From: an uncultured Lachnospiraceae bacterium
GTDB taxonomy: Bacteria; Bacillota; Clostridia; Lachnospirales; Lachnospiraceae
Assembly: GCA_903789615.1 (NCBI GenBank)
Contig: CAIFEV010000002.1
Coordinates: 346,973 to 410,972, forward strand
DNA length: 64,000 nt
Direction: 5' to 3'
In this document: piece by piece, positions 43,668 through 52,871 of the stretch
How positions within the stretch are numbered: position 1 is the first letter of the stretch
How the letters are laid out: each line of letters begins with the position of its first letter
Program-made: the position numbers and the translations under genes
Notes under the pieces: generated by a model
What the model was told of the DNA's origin: nothing
The model's input: only the letters and a program-made list of their open reading frames with translations
Database searches by the model: none

Positions 43668-45215
43668 TCACCGCACCAGCGGCGTGTATCCCATCAGGCA
43701 CTCGTCGACCTGCGCAGCGGCGCGGCGGCCTTCATTCACTGCCCAGACCACGAGGGACTGGCCGCGGCGGCAGTCGCCGGCCGTGAACAGACGGCCCGTT
43801 TTGTCGGACTTCACGTGGAAATCCTCCTCCTGGGTTGCGATGCATCCGCGCGCCGTGCGCTCCGCCCCGAAGGCCTCTGCCACATAGGGCTCGCACCCGA
43901 CAAAGCCGGCGGCAATGAGAAGCAGCTCACAGGGAATTTCTTTCTCCGTCCCCTTCACGAAAACCATTTTCCGGTTTTCAAAGGCGGCCTTCACCGTGAC
44001 GATGGATTTGAGATTCCCATCCTTGTCCGTCTTCAGTTCCTTCACCGTCGTCTCGTAGACGCGCGGGTCATGGCCGAAGAGGGCGATCGCCTCCTGATGG
44101 CCGTAATCCGTCTTGAGTACTTTCGGCCACTCCGGCCACGGATTTCCGGCGCTTCTGTTCACAGGCGGCTGCGGCATCATCTCCAGCGCCGTGACCGACC
44201 TGCAGCCGTGGCGCAGCACCGTCGCGATGCAGTCATTTCCGGTATCGCCGCCGCCGACGATGACCACGTTCTTTCCCTTCGCACTGATAAAATCCTTGTG
44301 CCTGCGGAAGCTTTCGGCCGAGAGATCCGCATCCAGAACCGGCGCTTTCCGGCTCTCTTCTTCCGGACTTCGGGAACCGAGCAGACTCTTTGTGGTGCTC
44401 TTCAGGAAATCCACTGCATAGCAGACCCCCTTCACCGCCGCCGGATCGGCCCCGGTGAGTGCACGCGGCTGCTTGGCGCCGACGGCCAGGATAACCGCGT
44501 CGTACTTCCCGAGAAGTTCGGCAGCCGTCACGTCCTTTCCGACGTTGACACCGGTCTTAAACGTCACGCCTTCCGCCTCCATGAGCAGCCGGCGGCGCGC
44601 GATGACCGATTTGTCAAGCTTCATGTTGGGAATCCCGTACATCAGCAGGCCGCCGACTCTGTCCTCGCGTTCGTAAACGGTGACCGCATGTCCGCGGTGA
44701 TTCAGCGTGTCCGCCGCCGCGAGTCCGGCCGGGCCGCTGCCGATAACGGCAACCGACTTGCCGGAACGCACCTTTATCTCCTGCGGTTTCATCTTCCCGT
44801 CAGCCCAGGCGGTCTCAATCAGGAAACGCTCGTTGTCGTGAATCGTCACCGGATCGCCGTACTGGCCGTTGATGCAGGCCTTCTCGCACAGCGCCGGGCA
44901 GACGCGGCCCGTGAATTCCGGGAAATTGCTCGTCTTGAGCAGTCTCCTGGCGCCCGCGCCAAAGTGCCCGCGGTAGATCTCATCATTCCACTCCGGGATC
45001 AGATTGTGCAGCGGGCAGCCCGTGTACATGCCGGAGAGCTTCATCGCCGACTGACAGAACGGAACGCCGCAGTCCATGCAGCGGGCAGCCTGCTCCCGGC
45101 GCTCCGTATCGCGGAGCGGCTCGTGAAACTCGGCAAATGTCTTCACTCTCTCAAGCGGCGGCACGTCTTTGTTGTCCTGCCTGCTGTATTCCAGAAATCC
45201 TTTTGCTTTACCCAC
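43668..45215 (-). CDS. gltD: Glutamate synthase (NADPH) small subunit
   Basis: A 515-residue flavoprotein. The N-terminal Fe-S domain is visible (RCMDCGVPFCQ, GCPLHNLIPEWND, RVCPALCEKACING). The FAD motif is VAVIGSGPAGLAAADTLNHRGHAVTVYER and the NADPH motif is VVIVGGGDTGNDCIATVLRHG. The C-terminal FAD contact is GRLFTAGDCRRGQSLVVWAVNEGR. It passes electrons from NADPH to the large subunit for glutamate formation from glutamine and 2-oxoglutarate. Its start overlaps the gltB stop by 8 bases, ensuring coupled translation. Confidence 0.97.
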   Translation of the reverse strand: MGKAKGFLEYSRQDNKDVPPLERVKTFAEFHEPLRDTERREQAARCMDCGVPFCQSAMKLSGMYTGCPLHNLIPEWNDEIYRGHFGAGARRLLKTSNFPEFTGRVCPALCEKACINGQYGDPVTIHDNERFLIETAWADGKMKPQEIKVRSGKSVAVIGSGPAGLAAADTLNHRGHAVTVYEREDRVGGLLMYGIPNMKLDKSVIARRRLLMEAEGVTFKTGVNVGKDVTAAELLGKYDAVILAVGAKQPRALTGADPAAVKGVCYAVDFLKSTTKSLLGSRSPEEESRKAPVLDADLSAESFRRHKDFISAKGKNVVIVGGGDTGNDCIATVLRHGCRSVTALEMMPQPPVNRSAGNPWPEWPKVLKTDYGHQEAIALFGHDPRVYETTVKELKTDKDGNLKSIVTVKAAFENRKMVFVKGTEKEIPCELLLIAAGFVGCEPYVAEAFGAERTARGCIATQEEDFHVKSDKTGRLFTAGDCRRGQSLVVWAVNEGRRAAAQVDECLMGYTPLVR

Positions 45216-48200
45216 GGCTGGTCACCTCCCCGAATGCTTTCAGAACCGCTTCATCATAGTTCAGCCCCTGCTGGCGCTGTTTGTTGATCTCCTCAAGCAT
45301 CTCCTTGTAATCGTTCGGCACGATCTTGCGGAAATCCTTTGCGAAGACGTCAAAATCCGCCAGAATTCTGCCCGCGAGCTCCGACTTCGTCTCCTTCTCA
45401 TACTCGGTCAGGATCTTCTGCAGCTCTTCCAGGTCACCCGGCTTTGTGACATCCTCCATGGCGACCATGTCGGTGTTGAGCCGCCGGTACAGCGTGTGGG
45501 TCTGATCCAGCACGTAAGCCGTACCGCCGGACATACCGGCTGCGAAATTCTTGCCGGTCGGCCCGAGGATCACCGCGGTACCGCCGGTCATATACTCACA
45601 GCCGTGGTCGCCGCATCCTTCCGCCACCGCCACGGCGCCGGAGTTGCGCACGAGGAACCGTTCGCCCACGACGCCGCGGATAAACGCGGTGCCGCTGGTA
45701 GCACCATACAGCGCCACGTTGCCGGCGATGATGTTCTCCTCGGCCTTAAACGGTGAGGCTTCCGGCGGAACCAGGATGAGCCGTCCGCCCGACAGTCCCT
45801 TGCCGAACCCGTCGTTGGCGTCGCCCGTCAGGCGGATCGTCAGTCCCTTCGGGATGAACGCGCCGAAGCTCTGTCCGCCGCCGCCTTCCGCCTCCACGGT
45901 AAAGGTGTCATCCGGCAGCGTGTTCCGGTAGCGCCTCGTTACCTCGCTTCCCAGGATCGTCCCCAGTGCGCGGTCGGTACTGGAAACCTTCAGGCCCGTC
46001 GTGAACTTCGGGAGATTGTAGCGGACCGAGGCGATGTTGACGATGCCCGACTTTTCGGCTGCCTCTCTTGCCTCTTCCTCGCCTTCTGCCTTCGCCGCGT
46101 CAAACGCGTCCGCGGACTTTTTAAACCACGGCAGCAGACGGCTCTCGTCCGGCGTCTTCTCCAGATGGAAATCGTACACTGCCTTCGGATTGAAGTGCCG
46201 CTTCGGGACTGTCACGAGCTCCTGATTCAAAAGCGCCGTGACATCCATCATCGCAGCCCTTTCGGTTATCTGGTTCTCACGCTTCACGAGGCAGTCTGTG
46301 CGTCCCACCATCTCGTCGATCGTGCGGAAGCCGAGATTTGCCATGATCTCGCGCAGATCCTGTGCGACAAATTTCATGAAGTTGATCACATACTCCGGTT
46401 TTCCCGAGAAACGTTTCCGGAGCACCGCATTCTGAGTCGCAATGCCGGCCGGGCAGGTGTTCTTGCTACACACACGCATCATCATGCAGCCGAGGCAGAT
46501 GAGCGGTGCCGTGCCGAAGGAAAATTCCTCCGCGCCAAGCAGAGCCGCGATCGCCACGTCCCGCCCGCTCATCAGCTTGCCGTCTGTCTCCAGTGCCACG
46601 CGGTCGCGCAGCCCATTCTCGATCAGGCTGCGGTGCGCCTCGGAGAGTCCCAGCTCCCACGGAAGGCCCGCATTGTGAACGGACGAATACGGCGCCGCAC
46701 CCGTTCCGCCATCGTACCCTGAGATCAGGATTACCTGCGCGCCGGCCTTGGCGACGCCGGATGCAATGGTCCCCACACCTGCCTCGGAGACAAGCTTCAC
46801 GGAGATCTTTGCGTCGCGGTTGGCATTTTTCAGGTCATAGATGAGCTCGGCCAGATCCTCGATGGAGTAGATATCGTGGTGCGGCGGCGGGGAGATGAGC
46901 GACACGCCCGGCGTTGAGCAGCGGACCTTCGCCACCCACGGATACACCTTCCGGCCCGGAAGATGTCCGCCCTCGCCCGGCTTCGCGCCCTGGGCCATCT
47001 TGATCTGGATCTCCTTCGCGCTGTTTAAATACGCGCTCGTGACACCAAACCTTGCAGACGCCACCTGCTTGATGGCACTGTTTCGGATTGTCCCGAAGCG
47101 GCTCTCGTCCTCACCGCCCTCGCCGGTGTTGCTCAGGCCCCCCAGCGTGTTCATTGCGACTGCCAGCGTCTCATGCGCCTCCTCGGACAGGGCGCCGTAG
47201 GACATGGCGCCGGTCTGGAATCGCTTCACGATCTCGCTGACCGGCTCAACCTCTTCGATCGGAACCGGCTTTCCCGCCGGCCTGAATCCCAGAAGTGCCC
47301 GCAGCGTGTGCGGCCGGGACACGGCGTCGACCAGCTTCGTGTATTCCCTGAATTCCTCGTAGCTTCCGTCGCGAACCGATCTCTGCAGCATCACGATCGT
47401 CTCCGGTGTGTACAGATGATCTTCCTTGTCAGTACCGCTGCGCAGATAGTGGAAACCCGGGCTGTCCGGCTGCTGGTCGGTGGAAAGCCCCAGCGGGTCA
47501 AACGCGTGCTCGTGGCGCTCCATGACGCCTTCGCCGATTTCCTCGATCCCGATGCCGCCGGCGCGGGATACGACGCCTGCAAAATATTTGTCAATGACGC
47601 TGCGGTTCAGACCCACCGCCTCGAAAATACGCGCCGACTGGTAGGACTGCAGCGTGGAGATGCCCATCTTGGCCGCCGTCTTGACGACGCCGGAGAGCAG
47701 CGCCTTGTTGTAGTCGTCGATCGCGGTGTGGTAATCCTTGTCAAGCAGGCCGTTGTCGATCATCTCGGCAATGCACTCATGCGCCAGGTACGGCTGCACG
47801 GCCCGCACGCCGAAGCCCAGCAGACACGCGACCTGATGGACGTCTCTGGGCTCGCCGCTCTCCAGCACCAGCGAGATGCTCGTGCGGCGGCGGGTCAGGA
47901 CCAGATGCTGCTCCACCGCGGAAACCGCCAGCAGCGACGGGATGGCCATGTGATTCTCGTCAACCCCTCTGTCGCTCAGGATGATGATGTTGTTTCCCTC
48001 CGCGATCGCCCGGTCAACGGAGACGGTCAGCTGCGTCACCGCCGCCTCCAGCGACGTGCTCGCGTAGTAGAGCATCGAAACCGTGCAGGTTTTGAATCCC
48101 GGCTCGTTCAGTTCGCGGATCTTCATCAGATCAACCCCGGTCAGAATCGGGTCGTTAATCTCCAGGACGCGGCAGTTTTCGCTCTTTTCATTGAGCAGAT

Positions 48201-49848
48201 CACCGTCGGAGCCCAGGTAGATGGTCGTATCCGTCACGATTTTCTCGCGCAGCGAGTCGATCGGCGGGTTGGTCACCTGCGCGAACAGCTGCTTGAAGTA
48301 GTTGAAGAGCAGCTGGTGCTTCTTGGAGAGCGCCGCCAGCGGTACATCGTGGCCCATCGACACGGTCGGCTCGACGCCGTTTTCCGCCATGGGCAGGATG
48401 ATGTTCTTCATGTCCTCGTAGGTGTAGCCGAAAGCTTTGTACAGCGCGTTGCGCATGGCCTGCGTGTGACCCGGCACCTTCTTGTTCGGGATTTTCAGCT
48501 CCGACAGGTGCAGCATCTGGCGGTTCAGCCACTCGCCGTACGGCTGGCGGCGGGAATACTGTCTCTTGCACTCGTCGTCGGAGATGATCCGCTTCTGCTT
48601 CGTGTCGACCAGAAGGATCCGGCCCGGTGCAAGACGGCTCTTGCGGATGATGTGCTCCGGCCCGATCGGGAGAACCCCGACCTCTGAGCTTAGTATCAGC
48701 CGACCGTCATCCGTCAGATAATAGCGGGAAGGCCGCAGCCCGTTGCGGTCCAGCGTCGCGGCCAGGATCTCGCCGTCCGAGGCCAGAATGGCCGCCGGAC
48801 CGTCCCATGGCTCCATCATCGTCGCATAGTAATGGTAGAAATCCCGGCGGTCGCGGTCCATGTCTTCATTGTGCTTCCACGGCTCCGGAATCGTGATCAT
48901 CAGCGCCAGCGGGAGCGGAATTCCGTTCATATACAGGAACTCCAGCGTGTTGTCCAGCATCGCCGAGTCTGAGCCGGTCTTGTTCACAACCGGATAGATC
49001 TTCTCGATCTCCCCGGCGAACACCGAGCTCTGCATGGTCTCCTCGCGGGCAAGCATTCTGTTGATGTTGCCGCGGATCGTATTGATCTCGCCGTTGTGGG
49101 CGATGAAGCGGTACGGATGCGCCCGCTCCCAGGACGGCGTCGTGTTGGTCGAGAAGCGGGAGTGCACGATCGCGATGGCCGACTTGTAGTCCGGATCCGT
49201 CAGGTCCGAATAGAACCGGCGCAGCTGGCTGACCAGGAACATTCCCTTGTACACGATCGTCCGGGACGAGAACGAGCAGACATACGTATCCTCGCCCGAC
49301 TGCTCGAACTCACGCCGCAGCACGTACAGCCGCTGCTCAAACGCCAGCCCTCTTGCCACCTCGTCCGGGCGTCCCACAAAACACTGCCAGATCTCCGGCA
49401 TGCAGTCCAGTGCCGGTTTCCCCAGAATCTGCGGATTCACCGGGACCTTTCTCCATCCCAGAAACGGCAGATTCTCCTTGCCGGCGATGACCTGCATTCT
49501 GCGCATGGCAAATGTCCTCTGCATCGTATTCTGCGGCAGAAACAGCATGCCTACGCCGAAATCTCCGGCTTCACCCGCTTCAAAGCCTTCTTTCCGGCAC
49601 GCCTTGTCAAAAAAATGTCTTGGGATCTGCGTCTGAATGCCGACGCCGTCTCCGACCTTACCGGTGGCGTCCTTGCCCGCGCGGTGCTCCAGCTTCTCGA
49701 CGATCTTCAGCGCGTCGTCGACAACCGCCGCGTCCTGATGCCCGTCTATATTGACGATCGCGCCGATGCCGCAGGCATCGTGATCCCGCCCGGCAGCCCC
49801 GTCCAGATACTTTCTGTACTCTTCCCCGCTCATCCGCTTTTGTCTCAT
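45208..49848 (-). CDS. gltB: Glutamate synthase large subunit
   Basis: A 1546-residue enzyme, normal length. The N-terminal class II glutamine amidotransferase has its nucleophile at Cys26 in DHDACGIGAIVNIDG, implying removal of a 25-residue propeptide. The FMN-binding synthase domain shows GEGGHLPGRKVYPWVAKVR, SPPPHHDIYSIEDLAELIYDLK and SGYDGGTGAAP. The 3Fe-4S cysteines appear in CLGCMMMRVCSKNTCPAGIAT. The C-terminal GXGXG beta-helix domain ends the protein. It forms glutamate with GltD. Its leader carries a promoter and a terminator-like hairpin, so transcription may be attenuated. Confidence 0.98.
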   Translation of the reverse strand: MRQKRMSGEEYRKYLDGAAGRDHDACGIGAIVNIDGHQDAAVVDDALKIVEKLEHRAGKDATGKVGDGVGIQTQIPRHFFDKACRKEGFEAGEAGDFGVGMLFLPQNTMQRTFAMRRMQVIAGKENLPFLGWRKVPVNPQILGKPALDCMPEIWQCFVGRPDEVARGLAFEQRLYVLRREFEQSGEDTYVCSFSSRTIVYKGMFLVSQLRRFYSDLTDPDYKSAIAIVHSRFSTNTTPSWERAHPYRFIAHNGEINTIRGNINRMLAREETMQSSVFAGEIEKIYPVVNKTGSDSAMLDNTLEFLYMNGIPLPLALMITIPEPWKHNEDMDRDRRDFYHYYATMMEPWDGPAAILASDGEILAATLDRNGLRPSRYYLTDDGRLILSSEVGVLPIGPEHIIRKSRLAPGRILLVDTKQKRIISDDECKRQYSRRQPYGEWLNRQMLHLSELKIPNKKVPGHTQAMRNALYKAFGYTYEDMKNIILPMAENGVEPTVSMGHDVPLAALSKKHQLLFNYFKQLFAQVTNPPIDSLREKIVTDTTIYLGSDGDLLNEKSENCRVLEINDPILTGVDLMKIRELNEPGFKTCTVSMLYYASTSLEAAVTQLTVSVDRAIAEGNNIIILSDRGVDENHMAIPSLLAVSAVEQHLVLTRRRTSISLVLESGEPRDVHQVACLLGFGVRAVQPYLAHECIAEMIDNGLLDKDYHTAIDDYNKALLSGVVKTAAKMGISTLQSYQSARIFEAVGLNRSVIDKYFAGVVSRAGGIGIEEIGEGVMERHEHAFDPLGLSTDQQPDSPGFHYLRSGTDKEDHLYTPETIVMLQRSVRDGSYEEFREYTKLVDAVSRPHTLRALLGFRPAGKPVPIEEVEPVSEIVKRFQTGAMSYGALSEEAHETLAVAMNTLGGLSNTGEGGEDESRFGTIRNSAIKQVASARFGVTSAYLNSAKEIQIKMAQGAKPGEGGHLPGRKVYPWVAKVRCSTPGVSLISPPPHHDIYSIEDLAELIYDLKNANRDAKISVKLVSEAGVGTIASGVAKAGAQVILISGYDGGTGAAPYSSVHNAGLPWELGLSEAHRSLIENGLRDRVALETDGKLMSGRDVAIAALLGAEEFSFGTAPLICLGCMMMRVCSKNTCPAGIATQNAVLRKRFSGKPEYVINFMKFVAQDLREIMANLGFRTIDEMVGRTDCLVKRENQITERAAMMDVTALLNQELVTVPKRHFNPKAVYDFHLEKTPDESRLLPWFKKSADAFDAAKAEGEEEAREAAEKSGIVNIASVRYNLPKFTTGLKVSSTDRALGTILGSEVTRRYRNTLPDDTFTVEAEGGGGQSFGAFIPKGLTIRLTGDANDGFGKGLSGGRLILVPPEASPFKAEENIIAGNVALYGATSGTAFIRGVVGERFLVRNSGAVAVAEGCGDHGCEYMTGGTAVILGPTGKNFAAGMSGGTAYVLDQTHTLYRRLNTDMVAMEDVTKPGDLEELQKILTEYEKETKSELAGRILADFDVFAKDFRKIVPNDYKEMLEEINKQRQQGLNYDEAVLKAFGEVTSRG

Positions 49849-49931
49849 CCCTGCCTCCGCGCTTTCCCTCGTGTATCCGGCGTTTTTGTATTCTTACGGA
49901 CGACATATGTCCGCGTCATGCGTACATCTGT

Positions 49932-49971
49932 AAAAGAAAGCGTCCCCGGAATCAGTCTTCTCCGGAGACGC
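49932..49971 (-). promoter_or_regulatory. Attenuator-like terminator hairpin in the gltB leader
   Basis: Arms 49940-49950 and 49961-49971 (minus-strand GCGTCTCCGGA / TCCGGGGACGC, one mismatched position) enclose a 10-base loop and are followed by TTTCTTTT. It starts about 13 bases after the predicted transcription start and lies about 90 bases before the gltB ATG. A 6-base complement of the very 5' end (CGGACG with CGTCCG at 49897-49902) could form a competing structure. Confidence 0.65.
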
Positions 49972-49990
49972 CTTCGTCCGCCTTGGTATA

Positions 49991-50019
49991 GGGATACCAC
50001 AGTGCCTTGTTTTTGTCAA
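49991..50019 (-). promoter_or_regulatory. Promoter of gltBD
   Basis: Minus-strand consensus TTGACA (50014-50019), a 17-base spacer ending TGG, and TATCCC (49991-49996), giving an extended -10. Predicted start is near 49984, leaving a leader of about 136 bases. Confidence 0.7.
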
Positions 50020-50072
50020 CAAAAAAGCGGTTTATAAATTATTTTATTCCGTTTTCCAGATCTTTTCTTACT

Positions 50073-51803
50073 TTAATTCCGTATCTGCTCCCGAATCAGG
50101 CTGCCGACGGTGTCCGCAAAGAGAGAAAGGTCCCGGATCCTGGCAAAGTTTCCGCGCCCGTAGATAGAAGCACAGTCCGCAAGCTTCTCATCATCTCCCA
50201 TGTACACGCACAGGACCTGCACGCCGGACAAACGGGCCGCGTGAACCTGTGCCTGTGTGTCCCGGATTCCGGCGTCCCCGCTGTAGCTTTCCGGGGCTCC
50301 TCCGTCCGTGTGTATCTTCACGACGTCGTTCGGCCGGCAGTCGCTCAGCACGATCAGCAGTTTGCGGTCCTCCGTGCGCCCTTCCATCCGTCCGGCCGCA
50401 ATCCGGATCCCGAGACCGTCCCGGTTGCTGCCGGACGTGAAGTACCGGAAAATCCGACGGTTGTCCTCCGGCCGGTCGTAATCGCGCAGCTGCGTGAAAA
50501 TTGTGTACCCGCTCATCGAGCAGAAGGAATTCACGCATACCGGGATCTGGCACCTGCTCAGACTTTCTGCAATGATAAATGCCTGTGCCGCCACCGTCTG
50601 CTGCTGCTGTATCTGGGATGTCGAGGCGTCCAGCAGCAGCTGCACCGCAAGCGTGCCGGCATCGCCCCGGACCGTTTTCCGGAAAATCCGCCCGGAACGA
50701 AGAGCCCCGGCCCGCCAGGCGCGGGAGGCGTCGAGCTTCCCGCTGCCGGAGCGCACAGAACAATCGTCCTGCCAGGCCACAAGCGTGCTGCGGATCCGCT
50801 CCGCCAGCGACCCGATGGCCATCTGACAGGCCTGCCGGTTCTGTGAGTAGTACCGCTCGTTCTCCGACTGTGCCCTGAGCGCCCGCCGCCGGTTCTGACC
50901 GGACGTGTTGAAGTCCCGCTGCATCTTCCCGTAGTCGCCGCGCGTAAAGTGCAGCCGGCACCCCGCGTGAGCTCCTGTGCAGTACTCCCGGGCCATCTGC
51001 CGCACACGCCCGCCGTCGTACATCGGCGCGCCGTAGGAATTCTCGATGTAGCGGCGCAGTCCTTCGTCAGTCTGTCCCCGCCGCATCTGCCCTTCACCCG
51101 TATAGACAGGGTCGCCGTTATTGAGCGAATACTCGTCCACATGCTCCGCCACGCCGAACACCAGATGCCGGATGGGCGGCCGGATGAGCTCCGGCTTCTT
51201 GTGAAACGCCAGAAAGCGGAACGAAAGTGAAAAATGCCGCTTTTCCTCATCGTCCTCCGGCTCACCGGGCTCATGGGAGCTGTCGAAGTTGAATTCTCTC
51301 TCAAACAGCGCCGTTAGTCTCGCAAGTGCCGCCTGCGTATCAAGCCCCCGCAGACTCTCCAGACACGCGAGGATCCGACGGTCCCGCTCGAGAGCAAGTT
51401 CATACCGCTCTCCCAGGCAGTGGTGCAGATGCCCTTTCAGAATCCGCTCCGGCAGAGTGCCGTCCTCCATGCCCTGCGCGAGCCTTCTGCGGCAGTAATC
51501 GCGCCGCAGCGCCGGCAGGACACGCCGCTCGTCCTTCTCGCGCTCGTAGGCCGCGTCCTCCATCCCGATCCAGAAGAGGCTCTCAAAGGTAGTCTGAAGG
51601 CTCATCCCGCGGAAGCGGTCATACATTTCCGTAAGTCTGGCGCGGTCAAAGTGCCGGTAGACAGCACCCACAATGCTGTTCCAGTATAAATCGGCCTCTC
51701 CCTGCGGCGTGTACACGCGGAATCCCGGCTTGATCCCGTAATCACCCGCGGCGCTCCAGATCAGGTTGTCGGCTCTGCGCTTTTCAAAATCGGAAATTTC
51801 CAC
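50073..51803 (-). CDS. VWA (CoxE-like) domain protein, partner of MoxR ATPase
   Basis: A 576-residue soluble protein. The first ~370 residues are helical and charged, with no recognised domain. The last ~200 form a von Willebrand A domain: the metal-ion-dependent adhesion site DASTS at about 389-393 in VQLLLDASTS, then IPVCVNSFCSMSGYT and KLLIVLSDCRPNDVV with the final Asp. Such proteins act with MoxR-type AAA ATPases as chaperones that insert metals or remodel protein complexes. The gene starts 13 bases after the MoxR stop, so both are surely cotranscribed. The target complex is not evident from the neighbours. Confidence 0.85.
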   Translation of the reverse strand: MEISDFEKRRADNLIWSAAGDYGIKPGFRVYTPQGEADLYWNSIVGAVYRHFDRARLTEMYDRFRGMSLQTTFESLFWIGMEDAAYEREKDERRVLPALRRDYCRRRLAQGMEDGTLPERILKGHLHHCLGERYELALERDRRILACLESLRGLDTQAALARLTALFEREFNFDSSHEPGEPEDDEEKRHFSLSFRFLAFHKKPELIRPPIRHLVFGVAEHVDEYSLNNGDPVYTGEGQMRRGQTDEGLRRYIENSYGAPMYDGGRVRQMAREYCTGAHAGCRLHFTRGDYGKMQRDFNTSGQNRRRALRAQSENERYYSQNRQACQMAIGSLAERIRSTLVAWQDDCSVRSGSGKLDASRAWRAGALRSGRIFRKTVRGDAGTLAVQLLLDASTSQIQQQQTVAAQAFIIAESLSRCQIPVCVNSFCSMSGYTIFTQLRDYDRPEDNRRIFRYFTSGSNRDGLGIRIAAGRMEGRTEDRKLLIVLSDCRPNDVVKIHTDGGAPESYSGDAGIRDTQAQVHAARLSGVQVLCVYMGDDEKLADCASIYGRGNFARIRDLSLFADTVGSLIREQIRN

Positions 51804-51816
51804 CGTCAGCTCCTTT

Positions 51817-52737
51817 TCAGGATGTGAACACCTGGTCCGCCGTCAGGCGCGCCGGAATACGGACAGCCGTGATGTCCGCCACCAGCTGCCGCTCATAGCG
51901 GTCAAAGCATTTGTTGACGATGCCCATCTCCAGCGCCTTTCCGGCGGGCAGCCCCTTGCGGATCATGCGCAGGGCAGCCAGAAGACCGCGCAGATCCAGC
52001 GCCTTGCCCGTGATCTCACCGCCCTCGCACTTGCTGCGGATTTCCGAGAACAGTTTCGCGAACTCGTCCGCATACTCCGGCCGGATATCCGGGTACTGGT
52101 CACGGATGAGGCGGCGCAGGTTCTCTTCCGATATGACCGGCATCTGCAGAACCATAAAGCGGGACGCGAGTGCCTCATTCAGTTCCCGTGTTCCGGCATA
52201 GCCGTAATTCATGGTGCCGATGAAGCGGGCTGCCTCGTTCACCTTCACCCGCCCGTAGCCCGGGATGTCGAGCACGTGCCGGAAGTCCAGCACCGCGTGG
52301 AGCACTGCCAGCGCCTCGTTTCTGGCCATGTTGATCTCGTCCAGCACGCCGAAGCCGCCGTACCTGGCTACGCGTGTCACAAGTCCCTCCCGCAGCTGCA
52401 CCTGCCCGTCCCTGAACGTATCCGTCCCGATGAGCGACTCCGCGTCCACGTTAATATAGAAGGAAATGTCCCAGGACGGCCGGCCGAATGCCGCCGCCAG
52501 CCCCTGCGCGAGCACGTTCTTGCCCGTCGCCTTCGGGCCGGACAGCAGCAGGTTCTCTCCGGCAAGAAGCGCGCTGATGGCCTCTTCCCAGACCTCTCTT
52601 CCATAATACATGTATTCGGGGACCGTGACCCTCTCCTTCACCTCATCAGCCACCTTGTAGAATTTCCGATAATCCTGAATGTCCCGGATCATCGCGTCCG
52701 GAACATCCTGATGCCGCAGGAATTCCAGGATATCCAT
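51817..52737 (-). CDS. MoxR-family AAA+ ATPase
   Basis: A 306-residue AAA+ protein. Walker A is GPKATGKNVLAQGLAAAFGRP, Walker B GVLDEINMARNEAL, sensor 1 FIGTMNYGYAGTRELNEALASRF, with the arginine finger region following. A lid domain ends the protein. MoxR ATPases work with VWA partners to activate enzymes or complexes; the VWA gene lies directly downstream. AAGGAAAG precedes the start. A terminator of the upstream cstA transcript separates this pair from the carbon-starvation gene. Confidence 0.93.
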   Translation of the reverse strand: MDILEFLRHQDVPDAMIRDIQDYRKFYKVADEVKERVTVPEYMYYGREVWEEAISALLAGENLLLSGPKATGKNVLAQGLAAAFGRPSWDISFYINVDAESLIGTDTFRDGQVQLREGLVTRVARYGGFGVLDEINMARNEALAVLHAVLDFRHVLDIPGYGRVKVNEAARFIGTMNYGYAGTRELNEALASRFMVLQMPVISEENLRRLIRDQYPDIRPEYADEFAKLFSEIRSKCEGGEITGKALDLRGLLAALRMIRKGLPAGKALEMGIVNKCFDRYERQLVADITAVRIPARLTADQVFTS

Positions 52738-52792
52738 TTTCTCTTTCCTTTCTCACCGTGCCGGGTGCGGGGCCGTCACCGGTGAAACAAAA

Positions 52793-52830
52793 GCGGCCGT
52801 TTCCTTCCTGTGAAAGAAGAAAACGGCCGC
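52793..52830 (-). terminator. Terminator of the cstA transcript
   Basis: A 10-base-pair stem GCGGCCGTTT / AAACGGCCGC extended by CTTC/GAAG pairing across a mismatch. The minus-strand sequence continues TTTTGTTT. It lies about 40 bases after the cstA stop. Confidence 0.85.
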
Positions 52831-52871
52831 CCGGGTAAACAGTTTTCTGTACGCCGCAGCGTAAGTCAGGG

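Noticed and set aside
47173..48687. 504-codon plus-strand open frame inside gltB
   Set aside because: Antisense to a clearly conserved glutamate synthase domain; low-complexity Arg/Val/His-rich product.
49849..50019. T-box or known glutamine riboswitch upstream of gltB
   Set aside because: No T-box sequence, specifier loop or recognisable riboswitch core; the leader is too short for a T-box.
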